From Leptolinea sp. UBA5366 (GTDB lineage: Bacteria > Chloroflexota > Anaerolineae > Anaerolineales > Anaerolineaceae), in contig DHPK01000035.1 in the NCBI GenBank assembly GCA_002407845.1, positions 1 through 22,508 on the forward strand: a DNA stretch of 22,508 nucleotides, read 5' to 3'. Under the pieces are notes generated by a model. The model made no database searches. It saw only the letters and a list, made by a program, of their open reading frames with translations, and had not been told where the DNA came from. Below, piece by piece: positions 1 through 9,226 of the stretch; position 1 is the stretch's first letter, and each line of letters starts with the position of its first letter. The position numbers and the translations under genes are program-made.

Positions 1-140
1 GGTGCACTACATATGCGGGTGGTTGTGATTTAAATTCTTTAAGCAATTCTATGTGACGATTACTAAAAAAAGAGATAACTGGAATTCTTGTACGTTGTAA
101 TAAAAAGTTGATAGTAGTAGACAATCATTAGTACGGTCAA

Positions 141-1046
141 TTACCTCAAATTCTTATCAAAAAAGTCAGCCGCTGAAGAAACAACGGAATCCAATATTTC
201 AGTTTTATCGCTGTAAAATCCATAACTGTGGCCGTCTTCGCTGGTGACCACAATTTCTGAACCGAACAAATCCGCGACGTTTTGGGATACTTCAGGTGCT
301 ACAGCGGCATCATCCACTGCATAGATTACCAAACTCTTGCCCTGATAAGCATTGGCAGCACCTTCTGCGGGGTTTGCATAAGCTTCGAGATCAGCAAACC
401 ATTCCTTACTCAATTCCTGAACCTGACCGAAAATGGACGTATAAACGACAAACCCGTTTTTCTCAGCTTCAGCTTTGAGATTTTGCCAGCCTTCGTTCCC
501 GCCAAACATTGCTTTTAGATTTTCTGTAGATGCTGCTGGAGCAAGAAAAGCGACCGATTTGAAATTGCCACTTTTTTCCGCGAGCAATTCCAGCGCGATT
601 CTGCCGCCCATGCTGTAGCCAAAAATGCCAACCTGAGCGGGATTCACTGGATAATTTGCGATCGCAAAATCAATAGCATTTATTACATCTAGTTTCATAT
701 TTGTGAGCGTGTTGGCTTGGAAACTTTCAAGACTATCGCCACAGCCAGGGAAATCCATCCGGATGGACGCGATATTTTTTTCAGCCAAGCCAGCTGCAAT
801 AGCGGGAAAACCGATGTTTTCCTGCCGGCTGCCGCCATGCCCATGGACTAAGACGACCAGCGGACAGCTTTCTTTTGCGCATGCATCAGGAATGACGATT
901 GTTGCTGGGACTTCTACATCCCGTGATGGATATGAAATCTCAAGCGTTTGCGCTGAAGTGGATTGGCTGAAGACCGGCAGGACGTAACAAGAAATTGCAA
1001 TTACTGCACTTAGGACAGACATACGAATTTTCATACTTTTCTCCAT
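141..1046 (-). CDS. Exported alpha/beta hydrolase (serine hydrolase, esterase-like)
   Basis: A 301-residue protein with an N-terminal signal peptide: a basic start, then a hydrophobic core around residues 9-26, with likely cleavage near the QSTSAQ stretch. The alpha/beta-hydrolase fold is shown by the oxyanion-hole motif HGHGGS (68-73), the nucleophile elbow GYSMGG with Ser145, a likely acid at Asp245 or Asp246 in YAVDD, and His273 in DGHSYG. This completes a Ser-Asp-His triad. The layout resembles dienelactone-hydrolase or acyl-esterase-type enzymes acting outside the membrane; the substrate cannot be told. The start is supported by a GAGGAAGG ribosome-binding site a few bases upstream; a second in-frame ATG at codon 5 with its own GGAG is an alternative. 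It appears monocistronic. Confidence 0.9.
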   Translation of the reverse strand: MEKSMKIRMSVLSAVIAISCYVLPVFSQSTSAQTLEISYPSRDVEVPATIVIPDACAKESCPLVVLVHGHGGSRQENIGFPAIAAGLAEKNIASIRMDFPGCGDSLESFQANTLTNMKLDVINAIDFAIANYPVNPAQVGIFGYSMGGRIALELLAEKSGNFKSVAFLAPAASTENLKAMFGGNEGWQNLKAEAEKNGFVVYTSIFGQVQELSKEWFADLEAYANPAEGAANAYQGKSLVIYAVDDAAVAPEVSQNVADLFGSEIVVTSEDGHSYGFYSDKTEILDSVVSSAADFFDKNLR

Positions 1047-1069
1047 TTCCTTCCTCGAACTATAAATTT

Positions 1070-1103
1070 ATTATAGTAGTAATTTGGAGATAAAATATCC
1101 AAA
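1070..1103 (-). promoter_or_regulatory. Putative promoter -10 box and overlapping inverted repeat upstream of the hydrolase
   Basis: On the minus strand a perfect TATAAT lies at 1075-1070, about 25 nt before the hydrolase start codon. Just upstream is an inverted repeat with 6-bp arms TTTGGA (1083-1088) and TCCAAA (1098-1103), covering the space where a -35 box would sit. No good -35 hexamer is visible, so the repeat could be an activator or repressor site. The AT-rich context makes chance occurrence quite possible. Confidence 0.4.
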
Positions 1104-1216
1104 ATTTTAGTAAAAGCAAAGCCTCTGAGCGAAAAAATAAATGTGTGGAATGATTAAAGAGAGGTAACGTTTAACCTAAATAAAATGGTACTTTCTTTAT
1201 CTGAAGAAACGCATAT

Positions 1217-1591
1217 CTAAGTTATCGAGTTTTTCAACCGTTTAATTTTGCTTTGCGGGATCAGATACACCAGTTTTCCAGCAGAGCGCGCTTTTCCTAT
1301 GACACATCGCGTCCCGCCTTGAGACCGCCCATCCCATAGCGCGACTACCCGATCGCAGTTTTTCACCATCGAATCCATCCGCTGAACAAGGGTGAATTGC
1401 CCAAAACTTTTAGCTTCTTCTGAGAAAATGATCGATTTAATCCCTTTGGTTTGGGCAAATTGTTCCACTTGTGTGTCGAATCCATTCGTTCCGCCATGGA
1501 TCCATTCCGCATCCGGATATTTATTATGAATGTGAATTAAAACGGATTCTTCACAAGCACAATCTCTGTGGCCAGTAAACAATATTTTCAT
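1217..1591 (-). CDS. Small SLOG-superfamily (DUF2493/YspA-like) nucleotide-binding protein
   Basis: A 124-residue protein with a Rossmann-like SLOG pattern. It starts with beta-strand MKILFTGHRD (GHR at 7-9), then the glycine-rich HGGTNGFD loop (32-39). After it come a basic-residue helix (LVQRMDSMVKNCD) and the strand-loop VVALWDGRSQGGTR (82-95), typical of the DUF2493 branch where WDGxSxGT closes the ligand site. SLOG proteins bind nucleotides or nucleotide-derived ligands; some act in stress or phage-defence signalling, but the role here is unknown. No transmembrane segment is seen. The ATG has no Shine-Dalgarno sequence and lies 7 nt after a -10-like box, so the transcript may be leaderless. 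The 210-bp gap between it and the next minus-strand gene has no supportable ORF. Confidence 0.75.
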   Translation of the reverse strand: MKILFTGHRDCACEESVLIHIHNKYPDAEWIHGGTNGFDTQVEQFAQTKGIKSIIFSEEAKSFGQFTLVQRMDSMVKNCDRVVALWDGRSQGGTRCVIGKARSAGKLVYLIPQSKIKRLKNSIT

Positions 1592-1598
1592 GCCGGAA

Positions 1599-1628
1599 AG
1601 TATATACTGTTCTTGAATTTTGTGGAAA
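1599..1628 (-). promoter_or_regulatory. Putative promoter for the SLOG gene (leaderless transcript likely)
   Basis: Minus strand: TTTCCA (1628-1623), an 18-bp spacer and TATACT (1604-1599). The start codon begins at 1591, leaving 7 nt between the -10 box and ATG. Transcription would therefore begin at or next to the start codon. The lack of any Shine-Dalgarno-like sequence agrees with this. Confidence 0.5.
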
Positions 1629-1801
1629 AAACATGCCGAAGATCATGTGTATCGCATATTTCTACAGCCGTTCAAATCGAGATGGTTTACTGATCATGCG
1701 ACACTGAAAATTTGCAATCTAATTTGAGAGCACTATTTTTCATTTAGGCATGAATTCTGATCTGTATGTTGATGCAAATAAAGGGTCTGATTATAAGGGT
1801 A

Positions 1802-4800
1802 TTATTTATAACGAATTAATACTGCTCGTACCAACCGGCGTGAGGAATATTCCTGAGTTTGGGCATCGTAATTTTCGCAAGTCACTAAGGTAACCCAGTC
1901 TTCTTTTTCAGGCTGCATCATTTCATCCACATGATCCGCGCGTATCAATTTGTTTTCTCGGACCTCATAAATATAATTTTTTCCGAGTGAATTAATTTCA
2001 AATTGGTCTCCAAAGCGCAGGTTTTTAATGTCCGCAAAAGGTCCGGGCTGGTTATAAGCATCCCAAACATGAGCGGTCAAAACTGTATTGCCGTTCCAGG
2101 TCGGCCAAGCTGACCCTGCGAGCCAGCCAGCTTGATTGCTCAGCCAGGTTACATCCCAACCCTCATCGCTCTCAGGAATTCCGATGATTGGAAGCGAGAT
2201 ATTTAAAGATGGAACATTCAGCCTCATCTCAGTCGCAGTATACATTTTTGCAGGCGGTTGAACTGGAAGAGCTGAGATAAGTCCAACGGGGAATCCAGTC
2301 TCAGGAACTGTTTTTTCTAAAGCGTTTTCCACTGGCGGATCTGAATGATCGGAATCAGAGTTTTCCGCTTCACCGCTTGTATCGAGTAAAGTGTTCGTAA
2401 AGACGCATAGGGAAACGCCGCTGTATGGCGCATTGGGATAAATCTCAACCTGGTTTCTGGCGAGGTCAATTGAAAAAGTTGTCGGTTTCTCAGGCATGAG
2501 TTCAGTGCATTCCAAATCTATCAGCTTCCAGTTAGCCGGGACAACTTCTGTCATTAACCATGCATTAGAAACAGGTGATAATCCGGATTTATTAGTCTTA
2601 ATTTGAGCAACATTTATTTCACCGTCCATCAGGGATCTGGCGTTTAATTCAGTAATCGTGCTGATGAATTGGAATTTTTGAGTGGCACCATTTGGCACCG
2701 TGACCAGCTTTATTGCGACGGATCCTGATACCGCGTTATGAAATGTGCAGCTGACAATTTCACCAGCTGCCAAGTTAATTTTTTCAGGGCTCTGTGCTTT
2801 GCCATCGATACTGCTTTTGCATACCGCATCGACCAGAAGCCAGTCGGTCACTGAGTTTTCTGACAAGCTATACTCGCCAGGCGTCATAATTTGCTGGTTG
2901 GCGGGGTCTCCATCTGTCAGGCTAAACGGCTCAAATCCGACCCCGAATGTCGTGAAGTTGAATGATGGCGCGTCCAATTCATTCCCAGTTGCTGGCCAGG
3001 TGATCTTATCTGTCAGAATCTTTCCCTGTTGAGCTTCATTCGTATTTGTGAAAACACATCGTTGGGCAACACCTGGCAGAATTTCTATCTGAACAGCGTT
3101 TTCTTCGATTTTTACGGACAATGGCAGGCAGTCAATTTCATTCCCTGTATCGTCTTGAATCGGCGTGCAGCATTGAATTCCGGTCAGGCTCCAGCCTGCG
3201 GGCAGATTTGATTCTTCAATAGTGTATGGTCCAGAAGGAATTGTCGGAAAACTCTTATTGTTATCGAGCAAGTTTCCGCCAACAGTTCCTTCCAGTCCGT
3301 CATCGTCAAGCTCAAATTGAACTGGCTCTGCTGATGGATCAGCTGCTGTGGATGACAGGACGAAGGTGAATGGCAGATTTGTTTTCGGAATTGTCGATAA
3401 CTGGATTGTCAATGCGCCTTTTAATGTATTGATGACCGCAAGCCCATCCTCTCGAATGGATTTATCATACCCGTTCGGCACAACCACTTCGTCTACGGAA
3501 TAAACATATTCGAACTCTTCGCTATTTTTTGGATCGAGATTCTGCCAGGTATGAATCCATGGCTGAGTTTCCGTCCCGTCAAGCTTGATCGGATTCAAGC
3601 CGGGAACGGGAGCAGGTTCATCCGCACTGTCCTTTACCTTTCGTAAAAGCTGTAATTCAATCGCAGTCCTTAAGGCAGGGTTTTCGCCATCCTGCCAGAT
3701 TTTTTCGCCTGTGACACTTGTCAGCTGTTTACTGGTAAAAATACAGGTGATCGATTCGTCCGCATCGAGAAAAATCTGAGCTTCAGCATTTTCAAGGTTC
3801 ACAACGCTCGCCCTTGGATTTCCCGTTGAAATTTCAGAATCGGAACAAGTCAGTTCAGTAAGTTTCCAGCCATCCAATGGCGCTTCCGTGATGATATAAG
3901 CACCGTCGATAAGCGGAAGGTTACTGATAATAATTTTTTCACCATCCTTTATGGTTTTGTTTACCGTGTCAGGAATAAAATCCCCTGAAAATGCGAATGA
4001 TGCCGAACTGCTCGCTGGAATTGTTCTTTTTTCAATGGTAATCGTGCCTTTTTTCGTGTTCGTGAAAGTGCAAGTGACATGCTCGCCCGCTTCGAGGTTG
4101 ATCTTGCCTATTGTTTGGGTTTTGTTTGCCACAGTACTCGTGCACGTTGCTGACGTCAGCGTCCAGCCGTCTTGTGCGGTTTCGGCGACGGAATAGGTGC
4201 CTGGTTGTAATTTTTGCTTGTTTGGATCAGCAGTATCAGTTAGACTGAAACCAGCGAATCCTTCGCCAGTCGTTGTAAATGCGAAGCTTTGGAGATCGCC
4301 GGCAGGCACAGTGACCTTATCGACTGTGATTGTGCCTTGCTTGGTGTTCGTGAAAGTGCAGGTGACCGACTCGCCGGCTTCAAGGTTAATTGCACTAGCA
4401 GATTGTGCTTTATCAGTAATCGAACTCGTGCAAATTGCTGAAGTCAGCGCCCAGCCTTCCTGTGCAGTTTCAGCTACGGAATAGTTGCCGGGTGGCAGCA
4501 TCTGTGCATTCGGCGTTTCTTCGTCAGTTAAGCTAAATCCAGTGTATCCAGTTCCGGTAGTTGTAAAGCCAAAATTTTGTTTATCGCCGGCAGGGAGAGT
4601 GACCTTATCGACTGTGATTGTGCCTTTTTTGGTGTTCTTGATGGTACAAGTGACATCATCACCATACGCGAGGGTGACTTGATTATCGGTCACTGTAACT
4701 GGAGTTTCTGTTCCAGTAATGAGACAGCTCCAAGAAGTTCCAGGGATAAACTGATCTGCGTCGGTACCTGGGCCGCCTACTTCAAACAATGTATAAGTAT

Positions 4801-7800
4801 CAGGGAAAAAATAATTATCTTCACCAAATGCAATGTTACTATCCAAATATTGGGAATCTGCAGAATAAGAAATGTTTGAAGCACCTTCAATCGTACCAGT
4901 TGCACTGAGCGTCCAGTTGGCGGGAGTGCCGCTGTCAGCAGGGTCAAATTCCTTGACGAGCTTGAGCCTGGGTTCGATAGCAGTATTGATGATGGTGCAG
5001 GTAACATTGTCTCCGTAATCCAATGTGACTTGCGTTACATTAGAAAGTGTTTGGGTGCCGGTACAGCTCCAAGAAGTTCCAGAGATAAAATGATCTGCGT
5101 CGGTACGTGGTGCGCCTGTTTCAGACAAAGTGTAGGTATCCGGGAGAAAGTCGTGTGCTTCAGTGAACTTTAGGGAGCTGTCGACATCGTTGGAATCCGA
5201 AACGCCAGACAGATTTGACGGAGTTGCGCCAGTGCCGGTTGCTCTGAGCGTCCAATTGGCTAGGGTACCGCTGTTAGCAGGGTTAAATTCCTTGACGAGC
5301 AAGAGCCTGGGTTCGATGGCAGTATTCGTGAACGTACAAATGGCTCGGTCGCTAGAATTCAGGATAATCTCACGGTTTTCTGGAAAGGATATATTGTCGT
5401 ATGGATTGTCATTCACTAAACAATCTAAAGCAGAATCAAAATTAAACGGGTCCAGACCTGATTCAGAAAGATAATAACTGCCAGGCGCGACGAGTTGTAC
5501 ATCAGTCGATAAAATTGCATCATCGGTGATTTGTGAAGCAATGTCTCCACTGTCGGGTGATTTACCAATCTGCAGTGTGACTGAATCAGTAAACCCTACC
5601 CACTTTTTCTTGAGTTCAATAGACGCTAATTCGGTATTGTAAAAAGTGCAGATAGCTTTATCACCTGGATTTTGTAATTCAATTTTTCCTTCGAGAGGAT
5701 AGGAAACATCTACTTCTTGAGAATTAATGAAACACTTCAATTCAGTCGAATAGTTTACAAGACTCGGATCTGATTCTGATAGATAATAGTTTCCCTGTTC
5801 GACAAATATATCTCCGGTCGTAAATGTTCCAACGTCTATCATTTGTGATGCGGTCTCTGTGCCTCCGACCGTAGTGCCGATATGCAGCGTCACTGTTCCA
5901 GGAGTACCGATCCATTCTTTAATGAGTTCGATTGATGCCATTTCAGTATTTACAATCGTACAAGTCGGCTCCGGACTATCGGAAAGAACGATGCAAGGTT
6001 CTGAAGCAGTGTAACCTGTAGGAATGGTTGTTTCAGTAATCGTGTAGGTAATCGGTTCCTGGACATTCTCAGAATTTATATAGTATCGTGGTAAATCGCT
6101 GAAGGTTCCTGATAAAGCTGGGGTTGTGATTGTCAAGATATTGTCAGGGATTGTCAAATTCTTATCATTGGTTAGGGTGAAAGCTGAGGCGGTGACTTCT
6201 GGAGTTATTCCGAGCCATTCTTTGGTGACAGATATATCAACGTTTTGAGTGTTCGTAATCGCGCACGAACCATTTTCCACCGTACAGGTCAACGAATCAG
6301 CGGTATATCCTTCGATCGGAGTCTCGGTTACACTGTAGATATACAAGTTACCATCTGCGTCCGCATTCGGCAGCCCTGACCAAGTTAAAACCCAAGGATC
6401 AGATTCCTTGAAACAGAAGTCCGGATCTGTCATGCAGGTTTCATCTGTATCGGGATCTCCGTTAAACGTTACAGGGGTGCCAATTTCTTCGTCGATTTCA
6501 GGGATCTCATCAACTTTACGATGGAGCTGGAAAGTTGCACTTTTTCCCGGACCTCCTTCCCAAATTTTAGCGGTTGTGAAATCGGATGTTTTCGTGTTGG
6601 TGATGGTCAAGCCAGAAACGCTTGATAAAAAGCCGGCAACGGGGACTTCTTCCACGTAATAAATATAAAGTTTCCCAGTGGGGTCTTTCTCCGGAAGCAG
6701 GTTCCAATCGACCACCCAATTTTCACGCTCACAGCCAAGAGTTCCGTCAGGAACGCACGGTTTTTCGATTGTCCCATCCGCTTGCCCATCTAAGAGAATG
6801 ATTGCTGAGAAATCCGGATCTGTGATCATTTCATTTTCGGAATTATTGACTCCACGCTTTAATTCGATTGAAATTTGAGGCGGGACCTCGGTTTCAGACA
6901 TACCCAGCCAGACCTTATTCGCCTGAACCGATCTCAATGCTATATTTTGGAGGGAACAATTGAAATTTCCGAACTGGTCTGGCTCAGAATCACATTCGTT
7001 TATTCCGAGCGCATATCCAGCAGGCGGACCTTTCAGCAACTCAGTGCCGCTTTGGTAAAACTCGACCAGAGAATAGGTAATGGGCTGATTTTCAACTGTA
7101 CTGGCTGGCAGATTTGGGAAGGTCGCCTCCCATGCGGTCAATTCACAGCCGCCCGGCGATGCTGGACAGGCTGACGGATCGTCGCTTACTCCGTCAAGCA
7201 GCACATCGCTTTGTGCGACATATTCAGGTGCGTTATCTCCAATTTTCTGATAAAGCCTGAAATAGACTGGCGGCTTGGCTGCTGAACCTCCCAGCCAGAC
7301 TTTTTTGCCGATGACGTTTACCAATTGAGTGTTCAACAATGAGCATTTGATCTCATTCGTCTCAGGATGCTCTGTGCAGCCATAGCCGGCGGCGCTTTGG
7401 TAACCGGGAACTCCCTCAACGAAATTATTTCCGGTATCGAGCTGCCCTTCTTTGACCGAGTAAGTATATTTCACTCCATTGATATCAGTCTGGGGTGCGT
7501 TTTGCCAGGATGTAGCCCATGGAGAACTCTCGCATGGACTGGTGGCGTTATCCGGGCAGTCAGCAGTGCCGTCCAAACGAATGGGGTCAGCATAAGCGGT
7601 TCCAGAACCGGCTAATTGCTGATAAAGCTGGACGTAATAATCAGCAGCTGGAGCGCCTGCCCAAGTTTTAACGAAGGAGATGGTTGACCAAGTCGGGCTG
7701 GCATAAGTGTTATTTGCGATGGCATCGCTGTACCCGTATTCAACTCCGTTAATGATTGCAGATGCTGCCGGAAGAGGACTGCCTTCTGGAAGACTGAAAG

Positions 7801-9190
7801 AGAGCGTAAAATTCGTTGGAACGATTGATTCTGTAAAGAAATATTGATAAGGGGCGCCGAAATTGTCCGTTTCAGGAAGATTGCTCCAGGAATACACAAC
7901 TCGCTTAAGTGCGGGTATTGGTTCAATTTTTGTCGGCGGGCGATTCACTAATTTTTCAAGAGCGCCAGTTTCTGTCTTTCGATAAAGCTCCATTGTTACT
8001 TGAACGTGGTCGTCGTGCGATCCATTAACCCATTGTTTGGTAGCAATGGCTGAAGCATTCTCAAGCACGATAAAGGTATTGGTAACAGTTAAATCCGTTT
8101 CTGCTTTGCGATATCCAGCCGGTGTCGAGCTGATCCAGTTTCCGGCTGAATCCTGTTCGACTTCGTGGATTGAGAAGGTGTAAGGGTTTCCAGAACCATC
8201 GGTTGTTTCAACTTTAGGCCAGCTGATATTAACTGTAATTTCTTGCTGTGGAATATCGGCTGAAGTTGTGATCGGCTGAGGTGTCAAACCTGGAACCGGT
8301 TCGGTGATCCCTCCGACCGTTCTCATCAATTGAATTTGGACATCCGGCTTGGGGACCGGACCATTCTGCCAAATAAGTTTCCCATGTATCTGACTGATTT
8401 CCTGATTGGTAATATCTACTCTAATGTTGCCGGTTTGGGTCTCAACAGAAGATGTGTGAGCGGTGCGATAGCCTGGAACGCCTGAGGTAAAGGAATTTTC
8501 ACTTAAATTAAGGATGCCTTCAACAATCCTGTATTCATATGGATTTCCAGCTGGGTCTGTCGCGTCAACGTTATACCAGGTTGCGGTGCACGGGATATTG
8601 CTCGTTGGCGTGACCTGTTTGGGTTCCTGATGGTTTGTGAAAGCTCCATCTGTTTTGATTTTCCGCTGGAGCTGCATGGCAAATCCAAATCCGTCAGCGA
8701 AAACAGGCTGACTGACGCCATGCCAGAATTTTTCCCCTCTGATTGAATAAGTCGGTGAAACATACTGGTTCGTCAGCGAGCAGGTGATCAATGGATCAAT
8801 CTCATCCTGCACGCAAGTTACTTCCTTTTGAGTGTAATTCGCTGGGAGTTCTTCCTGAAATCCTGTGAAGGGATCATAAGTCCCCTCCAAAATTGTGAAT
8901 GTGTAAGGCATTCCTGAAAGGCTAGTCAATTCAATATTCTGCCAGACAGGGTTCGCAGGAGGAGCAGCTTCCTGCCATTCGATAACGGACGCATTCGAAA
9001 CAGCAGAAAAAACAGAATCAGTTTCAAGTTTTCGATTCAATTGAAACCAGACCGCGGGTTTTTCGTCCGGGCCGCCTTCCCAAATTTTTGCGGCATTGAT
9101 TGAGACAAGCGGAATTTGGTAAGTGTTTTTAACGGTCAGCCGTTGCGTTTCGGGCATTTGAACCGACCCATATCCTAACCCTCGAAACAA
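1802..9190 (-). CDS. Giant Cna-B/SpaA-like repeat surface protein with PETG motif and C-terminal sortase domain (5' end missing or doubtful)
   Basis: An open frame of up to 2462 codons made of about 20 tandem domains. Units 1-8 and 17 are Cna-B-like: KxWxG start, a Y-x-V-x-E strand and a closing TNT or equivalent. They begin near residues 34, 152, 272, 385, 508, 630, 758, 875 and 1830. Units 9-13 are shorter or diverged (near 990-1411). Units 14-16 and 18-20 are SpaA/prealbumin-like with GTITVDK openings and CTFTNT closings (near 1525, 1622, 1717, 1927, 2060, 2160). Lys, Glu and Asn sit where Cna-B intramolecular isopeptide bonds form. A VPETGFP motif near residue 2297 precedes a sortase domain (about 2320-2462) with His2374 in LTAHVWD, Cys2438 in LVTCENY and Arg2452. 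The only extreme start is a TTG inside a hairpin repeat with no ribosome-binding site. No signal peptide is present, and the frame opens inside a Cna-B unit, so the true 5' end is lost, exchanged or misassembled. Confidence 0.85.
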   Translation of the reverse strand: MFRGLGYGSVQMPETQRLTVKNTYQIPLVSINAAKIWEGGPDEKPAVWFQLNRKLETDSVFSAVSNASVIEWQEAAPPANPVWQNIELTSLSGMPYTFTILEGTYDPFTGFQEELPANYTQKEVTCVQDEIDPLITCSLTNQYVSPTYSIRGEKFWHGVSQPVFADGFGFAMQLQRKIKTDGAFTNHQEPKQVTPTSNIPCTATWYNVDATDPAGNPYEYRIVEGILNLSENSFTSGVPGYRTAHTSSVETQTGNIRVDITNQEISQIHGKLIWQNGPVPKPDVQIQLMRTVGGITEPVPGLTPQPITTSADIPQQEITVNISWPKVETTDGSGNPYTFSIHEVEQDSAGNWISSTPAGYRKAETDLTVTNTFIVLENASAIATKQWVNGSHDDHVQVTMELYRKTETGALEKLVNRPPTKIEPIPALKRVVYSWSNLPETDNFGAPYQYFFTESIVPTNFTLSFSLPEGSPLPAASAIINGVEYGYSDAIANNTYASPTWSTISFVKTWAGAPAADYYVQLYQQLAGSGTAYADPIRLDGTADCPDNATSPCESSPWATSWQNAPQTDINGVKYTYSVKEGQLDTGNNFVEGVPGYQSAAGYGCTEHPETNEIKCSLLNTQLVNVIGKKVWLGGSAAKPPVYFRLYQKIGDNAPEYVAQSDVLLDGVSDDPSACPASPGGCELTAWEATFPNLPASTVENQPITYSLVEFYQSGTELLKGPPAGYALGINECDSEPDQFGNFNCSLQNIALRSVQANKVWLGMSETEVPPQISIELKRGVNNSENEMITDPDFSAIILLDGQADGTIEKPCVPDGTLGCERENWVVDWNLLPEKDPTGKLYIYYVEEVPVAGFLSSVSGLTITNTKTSDFTTAKIWEGGPGKSATFQLHRKVDEIPEIDEEIGTPVTFNGDPDTDETCMTDPDFCFKESDPWVLTWSGLPNADADGNLYIYSVTETPIEGYTADSLTCTVENGSCAITNTQNVDISVTKEWLGITPEVTASAFTLTNDKNLTIPDNILTITTPALSGTFSDLPRYYINSENVQEPITYTITETTIPTGYTASEPCIVLSDSPEPTCTIVNTEMASIELIKEWIGTPGTVTLHIGTTVGGTETASQMIDVGTFTTGDIFVEQGNYYLSESDPSLVNYSTELKCFINSQEVDVSYPLEGKIELQNPGDKAICTFYNTELASIELKKKWVGFTDSVTLQIGKSPDSGDIASQITDDAILSTDVQLVAPGSYYLSESGLDPFNFDSALDCLVNDNPYDNISFPENREIILNSSDRAICTFTNTAIEPRLLLVKEFNPANSGTLANWTLRATGTGATPSNLSGVSDSNDVDSSLKFTEAHDFLPDTYTLSETGAPRTDADHFISGTSWSCTGTQTLSNVTQVTLDYGDNVTCTIINTAIEPRLKLVKEFDPADSGTPANWTLSATGTIEGASNISYSADSQYLDSNIAFGEDNYFFPDTYTLFEVGGPGTDADQFIPGTSWSCLITGTETPVTVTDNQVTLAYGDDVTCTIKNTKKGTITVDKVTLPAGDKQNFGFTTTGTGYTGFSLTDEETPNAQMLPPGNYSVAETAQEGWALTSAICTSSITDKAQSASAINLEAGESVTCTFTNTKQGTITVDKVTVPAGDLQSFAFTTTGEGFAGFSLTDTADPNKQKLQPGTYSVAETAQDGWTLTSATCTSTVANKTQTIGKINLEAGEHVTCTFTNTKKGTITIEKRTIPASSSASFAFSGDFIPDTVNKTIKDGEKIIISNLPLIDGAYIITEAPLDGWKLTELTCSDSEISTGNPRASVVNLENAEAQIFLDADESITCIFTSKQLTSVTGEKIWQDGENPALRTAIELQLLRKVKDSADEPAPVPGLNPIKLDGTETQPWIHTWQNLDPKNSEEFEYVYSVDEVVVPNGYDKSIREDGLAVINTLKGALTIQLSTIPKTNLPFTFVLSSTAADPSAEPVQFELDDDGLEGTVGGNLLDNNKSFPTIPSGPYTIEESNLPAGWSLTGIQCCTPIQDDTGNEIDCLPLSVKIEENAVQIEILPGVAQRCVFTNTNEAQQGKILTDKITWPATGNELDAPSFNFTTFGVGFEPFSLTDGDPANQQIMTPGEYSLSENSVTDWLLVDAVCKSSIDGKAQSPEKINLAAGEIVSCTFHNAVSGSVAIKLVTVPNGATQKFQFISTITELNARSLMDGEINVAQIKTNKSGLSPVSNAWLMTEVVPANWKLIDLECTELMPEKPTTFSIDLARNQVEIYPNAPYSGVSLCVFTNTLLDTSGEAENSDSDHSDPPVENALEKTVPETGFPVGLISALPVQPPAKMYTATEMRLNVPSLNISLPIIGIPESDEGWDVTWLSNQAGWLAGSAWPTWNGNTVLTAHVWDAYNQPGPFADIKNLRFGDQFEINSLGKNYIYEVRENKLIRADHVDEMMQPEKEDWVTLVTCENYDAQTQEYSSRRLVRAVLIRYK

Positions 9191-9218
9191 AATGATGGCT
9201 AAGTCATCTTGCTTCGAG
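9181..9218. repeat. Hairpin-forming inverted repeat, copy 1
   Basis: A 38-nt inverted repeat that can form a 15-bp stem (two G-U wobbles on the minus-strand RNA) with an 8-nt loop. It runs from CTCGAA to TTCGAG, with inner arms around GATGA/TCATT. No U-tract follows on either strand, so it is not a standard intrinsic terminator. The TTG that would start the giant ORF lies inside the stem. Confidence 0.75.
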
Positions 9219-9226
9219 AGTGGATT

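Noticed and set aside
1..140. Partial gene at the left edge
   Set aside because: No frame with recognisable protein features, start signal or neighbour relation was found; it is left as unassigned sequence.
2280..2330. Canonical LPxTG cell-wall sorting signal
   Set aside because: No hydrophobic membrane segment or basic tail follows the PETG motif; the sortase domain follows instead.
3951..4682. Row of similar plus-strand ORFs tiled end to end, opposite the repeat protein
   Set aside because: Their even spacing (about 288 bp) and similarity simply mirror the 96-codon repeats on the minus strand. They lack ribosome-binding sites and known domains, so they are antisense shadows.
9181..9218. 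Hairpin as a standard intrinsic terminator
   Set aside because: The stem is long, but no T tract follows on either strand and the stem is AT-rich. It is kept as a repeat or structure only.
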